The notes beneath the pieces are model-generated. The model was not told the origin of the DNA. It saw nothing but the letters and a program-made list of their open reading frames with translations, and did not search any database. The position numbers and the translations under genes are program-made. DNA of 9,010 nucleotides from Deltaproteobacteria bacterium (lineage in GTDB: Bacteria > Myxococcota_A > UBA796 > UBA2385), in NCBI GenBank assembly GCA_003694325.1, contig RFKJ01000182.1, positions 1 through 9,010 on the forward strand, in the 5' to 3' direction. This document shows positions 5,183-9,010 of this stretch, piece by piece. Within the stretch, counting starts at the first letter, position 1, and every line of letters begins with the position of its first letter.

Positions 5183-7003
5183 ATGGCACCCACCCTCGTG
5201 TTCGTCGCAGGCCTGGTCGCCGCCTGCGGCTCCGCGATCCCCGCCCGCCCGGCCGATGCCACCGATGCCGAGTCCACCCGCCCGGGGACCGCGGGCAGCG
5301 GCCTGTCCCTGCCCATCCGGGCGCACGAGCTACAGGACCTGGTGTGCGAGGCGCCCGCCGACAGCACGATCGTCTGGACCCTCGACGGCGTGGCCTGGAC
5401 GGGCGAGACCCGGGACACCATCAACCCCGGCGACACCATCCCGGCCCACTACCTGGAAGCCGGGCAGGAGTGGTCCTGCCGGTCCTCCGGCCTGGCGGTC
5501 GTCCGCACGACGGTGGCCCCCTACCACCACAACGTCGTCCTCGACCCCGTCGATGCCGGCCCCGGCGACACGGCGCGGGTCTGGTTCCGCCCCGACAGCG
5601 GCAGCGCCGCCGGCCTGACCCTGCGCGTCGGCTTCGACGGGTGGACCGACCAGGGCGCCGACACGCCCGAGTCCGGCGCCACCCGCCTCGGCGAGACGAT
5701 GTACTGGCAGGAGGTCACCCTCGACGAGGACGGCAGCGCCGAGATCACCATTCCCGACGGCGTGGAGACCATCCGCTTCACCCAGGCCGACGACGACCTG
5801 GACCCCGGCGATACCCCCGAGCACCTGTGGGGCCTGTCGGTGCCGGCCATGGGTCCCTGGCTGACCGTCGACCCCGCTGGCGGCCTGGTGGTCCACTTCG
5901 AGACGACCGCCCAGGGTCCGGCCCGGGTGGACGTGAGCTGGGATGGCGGCAGCACCTCGGTGACCAGCGACGGCAGCGACACCGTCCACCATGTCCGCCT
6001 GGGCGACGTCCCCGCCGGCACCGACCTGACCTACACCATCACCGACGCCACCGGCGCCACCTCGGAGTCGTGGGTGACCCACCGGGTCGCCCGGACCGCC
6101 CGGTCCATGACCGTCCTGGCCGCCGCCGACATGCAGGATGACGGCGCCTCCTCCCAGCGGTGGGACGAGGTCGCCGCGGCCATGCTCGACGTGGCGCCGG
6201 ACGCCGACCTGATGATCCTCCCCGGCGACCTCGCCGCCGACGACTACCCCGGCCACTGGTGGCTCTTCTTCGCCCACGCCCGGGAGCTGTTCGCCTCGGT
6301 GCCCCTGGTCGCCGCGGTGGGCAACCACGACACCCCCAACCGCGAATCGGACCCCGACACCACCAGCTTCGTCCGGTACTTCGACCCGCAGGGCGACGGG
6401 CCGAGCCCCGAGGTCGGCGCCATCCGCTACGGTCCGCTGCGGGTGCTGCTCCTGAACACCGAGGTCCCCGACGAGCTGGCGGTCGGGGGCAGCCAGTACG
6501 AGTGGCTCCAGGACAAGCTCGCGGCCGACACCGACGCCGCCCACACCATCGTGGCCTTCCACCGCCCGGCCTACGACGTCGGCGTTCGGTTCGCCTCAGA
6601 ACAGTACCTGTTCCGCGAGGTCACCGAGGGGTTCGAGACCGCCGCCTCGCTGGTGCTCATGGGGCACGAGCACATCTACCAGCGCTTCGTGCCCCTGGTC
6701 TACGAGGAGCGGACCGCGATGTCCGGCAGCTACGGCACCCGGCGGACCGACGGCGTCGCCTACGTGGTGCTGCCCTCGGCCGGCAACAACGGCCTGTTCG
6801 ACAAGGTCATCGGGGCCGACGACCCCGAGGGGGCCCTGCGCGATCTCGTGGTCTCCCCCGACCTGACCACCGACCGGACCCGGGTCGGCAAGTGGGTGGG
6901 CTTCTCGACCATCGAGGTCTCCCCCACCGCCATGGACGTGACCACCTGGAAGGTCGGCACCACCGACATCACCGAGAAGGACGCCTTCTCGGTGGCCCGC
7001 TGA
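5183..7003 (+). CDS. Multidomain calcineurin-like metallophosphoesterase lipoprotein
   Basis: A 606-residue predicted lipoprotein with lipobox V-A-A-C (Cys15). The in-frame TGA at 5168 makes the ATG at 5183 the only usable upstream start, with AAGG 7 bases before it. Residues about 45-110 form a small domain with C55 and C99 that may pair. Residues about 115-220 look like a beta-sandwich resembling carbohydrate-binding or Ig-like folds (GLTLRVGFDGW, YWQEVTL, ITIPDG). Residues about 225-303 resemble the FnIII-like N-domain of purple acid phosphatases. The catalytic domain spans about 308-595, with AADMQ (314-318), GDLAADDY (348-355), GNHD (380-383), VAFH (457-460) and GHEHIYQR (494-501). The family hydrolyses phosphoesters at a two-metal site. 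The usual D-x-H is D-M-Q here, and the purple-phosphatase GDxxY tyrosine is Ala352. It probably acts outside the cytoplasm on phosphomonoesters or diesters; the substrate is unknown. Confidence 0.9.
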   Translation: MAPTLVFVAGLVAACGSAIPARPADATDAESTRPGTAGSGLSLPIRAHELQDLVCEAPADSTIVWTLDGVAWTGETRDTINPGDTIPAHYLEAGQEWSCRSSGLAVVRTTVAPYHHNVVLDPVDAGPGDTARVWFRPDSGSAAGLTLRVGFDGWTDQGADTPESGATRLGETMYWQEVTLDEDGSAEITIPDGVETIRFTQADDDLDPGDTPEHLWGLSVPAMGPWLTVDPAGGLVVHFETTAQGPARVDVSWDGGSTSVTSDGSDTVHHVRLGDVPAGTDLTYTITDATGATSESWVTHRVARTARSMTVLAAADMQDDGASSQRWDEVAAAMLDVAPDADLMILPGDLAADDYPGHWWLFFAHARELFASVPLVAAVGNHDTPNRESDPDTTSFVRYFDPQGDGPSPEVGAIRYGPLRVLLLNTEVPDELAVGGSQYEWLQDKLAADTDAAHTIVAFHRPAYDVGVRFASEQYLFREVTEGFETAASLVLMGHEHIYQRFVPLVYEERTAMSGSYGTRRTDGVAYVVLPSAGNNGLFDKVIGADDPEGALRDLVVSPDLTTDRTRVGKWVGFSTIEVSPTAMDVTTWKVGTTDITEKDAFSVAR

Positions 7004-7022
7004 CGACGAATCGCCGTCCACC

Positions 7023-7042
7023 TTCGGGGGATGCCCCCCGAA
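7023..7042 (+). terminator. Terminator-like hairpin between convergent genes
   Basis: TTCGGGGG and CCCCCGAA form a perfect 8-base stem around the loop ATGC, 20 bases past the stop of the metallophosphoesterase gene. The element is symmetric, so it could also serve the converging fhs gene on the other strand, whose stop lies 55 bases to the right. No T-tract follows on either strand. Further GC palindromes (CCGGGCGCCCGG at 7058-7069; CCGCC-GGG-GGCGG at 7081-7093) lie in the same gap and could add to transcript ending. Confidence 0.5.
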
Positions 7043-7096
7043 TGGCCGGCCCGCCGCCCGGGCGCCCGGCCGTCGCCGCACCGCCGGGGGCGGCGC

Positions 7097-8728
7097 TCAG
7101 CCGACGCCGACGATCTCGCCGTCCACCAGGTCGATCCGCTCGGCCTGGGGCGAGCGGGGCAGGCCGGGCATCCGGAGGATGTCCCCGGTCAGGACCACCA
7201 GGAAGCCCGCCCCCGAGTTGATCACCACGTCCCGCACGGTGATCTCGAAGCCCCGGGGACGCCCCCGCAGGCGGGGGTTGTCGGACAGGCTGTTCTGGGT
7301 CTTGGCGATGCAGACCGGCAGGTGGGCATAGCCGAGCCGGGAGATGCGCTGAAGGGCACGCTCGGCGTCCTTGGTGAAATCCACGCTCTCGGCGCCGTAG
7401 ATCCGGGTGGCCACCGCGCGGATCTTGTCGGCGACGGAGTCTTCGGGCTGGTAGAGGGGCCGCACCGGTCCATCGGGGCAACGGGCGACCTCCCGCAGCA
7501 GTCCGGCCAGCTCGGCGGCTCCGGCGGCGCCCTCGGCGAAGTGGCGACTCTCGGCGAAGGGCACGCCCATGGCGGCGCAGTGGTCGGCGACCACGGCCAC
7601 CTCGGCGTCGTCGTCGGCGTCGAAGCGGTTGAGGGCCACCAGCGGCTGGACGCCGAAGATCCGGATGTTCTCCACGTGCTTGTCGAGGTTGGCCAGCCCT
7701 CGCCGCACGGCGTCGGGATCGGCCTGCCGGAGGTCGGCCAGCGCGACCCCCCCGTGCATCTTGAGGGCCCGCACGGTCGCGACCAGCACGACGGCGCAGG
7801 GGTTCAACCCGGCCTGGACACACTTGATGTCGAAGAACTTCTCTGCGCCCAGGTCGAACCCGAAGCCGGCCTCGGTGATGGTCCAGTCGGCGTGACGCAT
7901 GGCCATCCGGGTGGCGATGATGCTGTTGCAGCCGTGGGCGATGTTGGCGAAGGGCCCCCCGTGGACGACGGCCGGCGTCCCGTCGGCGGTCTGGACGAGG
8001 TTGGGCAGCATGGCGTCCTTGAGCAGCGCCATCAGCGCGCCGGTGATGCCGAGCTGGCCGGCAAAGACCGGCCGGCGCTTCCCGGTGAAGGCGATGAGCG
8101 TCCGATCGATGCGCGCCCGGAGGTCGTCGGGCCCCTCGGCGAGGCAGAGCATGGCCATGATCTCGCTGGCCGCGGTGATGTCGAAGCCGGTCTGCCGGGG
8201 GACGCCGTCGGAGGGCCCCCCCAGGCCGGTGACGCAGCGCCGCAGGGAGCGATCGTTGACGTCGAGCACCCGGGGCCAGGTGACCCGCCGGAGGTCGATG
8301 CCCAGCTCGTTGCCGTGGTGCACGTGGTTGTCGATGGCCGCCGCCAGCAGGTTGTGGGCCGCGGTGATGGCGTGGAAGTCGCCGGTGAAGTGCAGGTTGA
8401 TGTCGGTGGACGGCTCGATGGTCGACCGCCCGCCGCCGGTGCCCCCACCCTTGACGCCGAAGCACGGGCCGAGGCTGGGCTCGCGCAGGGCGACGCACAC
8501 CCGCTCACCCGCCGCCCGCAGACCCTGGGCCAGCCCGATGGAGGTCGTGGTCTTGCCCTCGCCGGCCGGCGTCGGGGTGATGGCGCTGACCAGCACCAGC
8601 CGCCCGGCCCGATCGGTGTCGTCGGAGAGGGCGGCGAGATCGATCTTGGCCTTGTGGCGCCCCACGGGCAGCAGGTGGTCGGGGGAGATCCCGAGATCCG
8701 CGGCGACATCGGCGATGGGTCGAAGCAT
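7097..8728 (-). CDS. fhs: Formate--tetrahydrofolate ligase
   Basis: A complete 543-residue protein, close to the usual 555 or so. It joins formate to tetrahydrofolate using ATP, giving 10-formyl-THF for purine synthesis, initiator-tRNA formylation and one-carbon flux in the cytoplasm. Diagnostic segments in order are the P-loop TPTPAGEGKTTT (51-62), REPSLGPCFGVKGG (82-95), INLHFTGDFHAITAAHNLL (110-128), GFDITAASEIMAMLCLAEG (181-199), VHGGPFANIAHGCNSIIAT (255-273), TEAGFGFDLGAEKFFDIKC (285-303), KMHGG (323-327) and the C-terminal MPGLPRSPQAERID. The ATG at 8728 is chosen because GGAAGGA lies 3 bases upstream and MLRPIADVAADLG matches the family N-terminus. The frame stays open to 8821, but that extension looks non-homologous. 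It stands alone here, without folD or glycine-cleavage genes. After the glycine loop the sequence is GGTGGGRSTIEPSTDIN instead of the common GGAAGGGYAQVVPMEDIN. Confidence 0.97.
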   Translation of the reverse strand: MLRPIADVAADLGISPDHLLPVGRHKAKIDLAALSDDTDRAGRLVLVSAITPTPAGEGKTTTSIGLAQGLRAAGERVCVALREPSLGPCFGVKGGGTGGGRSTIEPSTDINLHFTGDFHAITAAHNLLAAAIDNHVHHGNELGIDLRRVTWPRVLDVNDRSLRRCVTGLGGPSDGVPRQTGFDITAASEIMAMLCLAEGPDDLRARIDRTLIAFTGKRRPVFAGQLGITGALMALLKDAMLPNLVQTADGTPAVVHGGPFANIAHGCNSIIATRMAMRHADWTITEAGFGFDLGAEKFFDIKCVQAGLNPCAVVLVATVRALKMHGGVALADLRQADPDAVRRGLANLDKHVENIRIFGVQPLVALNRFDADDDAEVAVVADHCAAMGVPFAESRHFAEGAAGAAELAGLLREVARCPDGPVRPLYQPEDSVADKIRAVATRIYGAESVDFTKDAERALQRISRLGYAHLPVCIAKTQNSLSDNPRLRGRPRGFEITVRDVVINSGAGFLVVLTGDILRMPGLPRSPQAERIDLVDGEIVGVG

Positions 8729-8731
8729 GGG

Positions 8732-8738
8732 TCCTTCC
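8732..8738 (-). promoter_or_regulatory. Ribosome binding site of fhs
   Basis: GGAAGGA on the minus strand lies 3 bases before the ATG at 8728. It fixes the start of fhs over the upstream open extension to 8821. Confidence 0.6.
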
Positions 8739-8870
8739 AGGGCAGCAGGGAACAGGCAGCCCGACCGGCGTGGCCCGGTGCGGGGCACTCGACGGCACGG
8801 CCGGCAGTGGTATCCGCCCACGGGTCCCCCGGCCCGTACGCGCGACGGCCTGTCCGCCCGGCGCGACTGT

Positions 8871-8920
8871 CGGGGCCGCCGTGGTTCCGGGGCCGCCGTG
8901 GTTCCGGGACCGCCGCGGCC
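8871..8920. repeat. 17-base tandem repeat upstream of fhs
   Basis: Two exact 17-base copies (CGGGGCCGCCGTGGTTC at 8871-8887 and 8888-8904) are followed by a degenerate third beginning CGGGACCGCCGCGG at 8905. The repeat occupies the noncoding stretch between fhs and the gene fragment at the right edge, ending at that fragment's stop codon. The rest of 8729-8870 holds no feature I can support. The repeat may be a slippage product, a protein-binding array or part of a 3' structure; nothing decides among these. Confidence 0.75.
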
Positions 8921-9010
8921 TACCCGGAGACCGGCCGGTCGTCGTCGGGCTCGGCGCGCAGGCGGCGCATCAGCCCCGCGGCGATGCGCGCCGCCAGCAC
9001 GGTACGACCG
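8920..9010 (-). CDS. C-terminal fragment of an unidentified protein
   Basis: On the minus strand one frame is open from the window edge to a TAG at 8922-8920. It reads GRTVLAARIAAGLMRRLR, then AEPDDDRPVSG. Nearly every third base is G or C and the residue mix is plausible for a helical, Arg-rich C-terminus, which supports real coding. The fragment is too short to name. If real, it precedes fhs on the same strand with a gap of about 190 bases. Confidence 0.45.
   Translation of the reverse strand, partial: GRTVLAARIAAGLMRRLRAEPDDDRPVSG

Noticed and set aside
5330..8498. Minus-strand frame 5330-6562 opposite the phosphoesterase, and frame 6969-8498 within fhs
   Set aside because: Both are Gly/Arg/Val- or Arg/Pro-rich shadows without family motifs, fully overlapped by genes with clear catalytic signatures.
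8729..8821. 31-residue N-terminal extension of fhs
   Set aside because: The extension is Arg/Cys/Pro-rich and unlike the family N-terminus, and the ATG at 8728 has its own Shine-Dalgarno.
8871..8920. CRISPR-like array
   Set aside because: The units are directly adjacent with no spacers, too short and too few, and no cas genes are present.

Overview
The window is very GC-rich, with coding third positions almost entirely G or C. It reads as a chromosomal segment of a Gram-negative bacterium. Four adjacent genes encode predicted lipoproteins. One of these joins Ca-binding FG-GAP/VCBS repeats to a CARDB-like C-terminal domain, a style frequent in Myxococcota and related deltaproteobacterial lineages. 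That placement is an inference from style; no rRNA or other phylogenetic marker is present.

Layout. (1) Bases 1-281, + strand: the last 92 codons of a YcaQ/AlkX-type winged-helix DNA glycosylase. (2) Bases 322-5047, - strand: three predicted lipoproteins transcribed right to left. They are two tandem paralogues of the arylsulfotransferase (ASST) beta-propeller family (5047-3689 and 3578-2253), then an FG-GAP/VCBS beta-propeller protein (2136-322). Gaps of 110 and 116 bases separate them, and a perfect hairpin lies after the second, so a single operon is possible but not shown. (3) Bases 5048-5182: a divergent intergenic region with a TTGACA box and two small palindromes. (4) Bases 5183-7003, + strand: a multidomain calcineurin-like metallophosphoesterase lipoprotein. 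(5) Bases 7004-7096: a convergent gap with a terminator-like hairpin. (6) Bases 7097-8728, - strand: a complete formate-tetrahydrofolate ligase (fhs). (7) Bases 8729-8919: noncoding, holding a 17-base tandem repeat. (8) Bases 8920-9010, - strand: a probable C-terminal fragment of another gene.

How the genes fit together. The housekeeping genes at the edges (DNA repair, one-carbon metabolism) flank an accessory block of four envelope lipoproteins. Two of them resemble sulfate-transferring propellers but lack the family's catalytic arginine. One is a metallophosphoesterase with altered metal-site motifs. One is a Ca-binding propeller. A shared role at the cell surface, such as binding or processing sulfated or phosphorylated polymers, is a reasonable guess from adjacency and co-localisation, but nothing in the sequence proves it. 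The unusual active sites are the most interesting part of the window. No mobile element, CRISPR array, tRNA or rRNA was seen, and no gap between genes exceeds about 190 bases.
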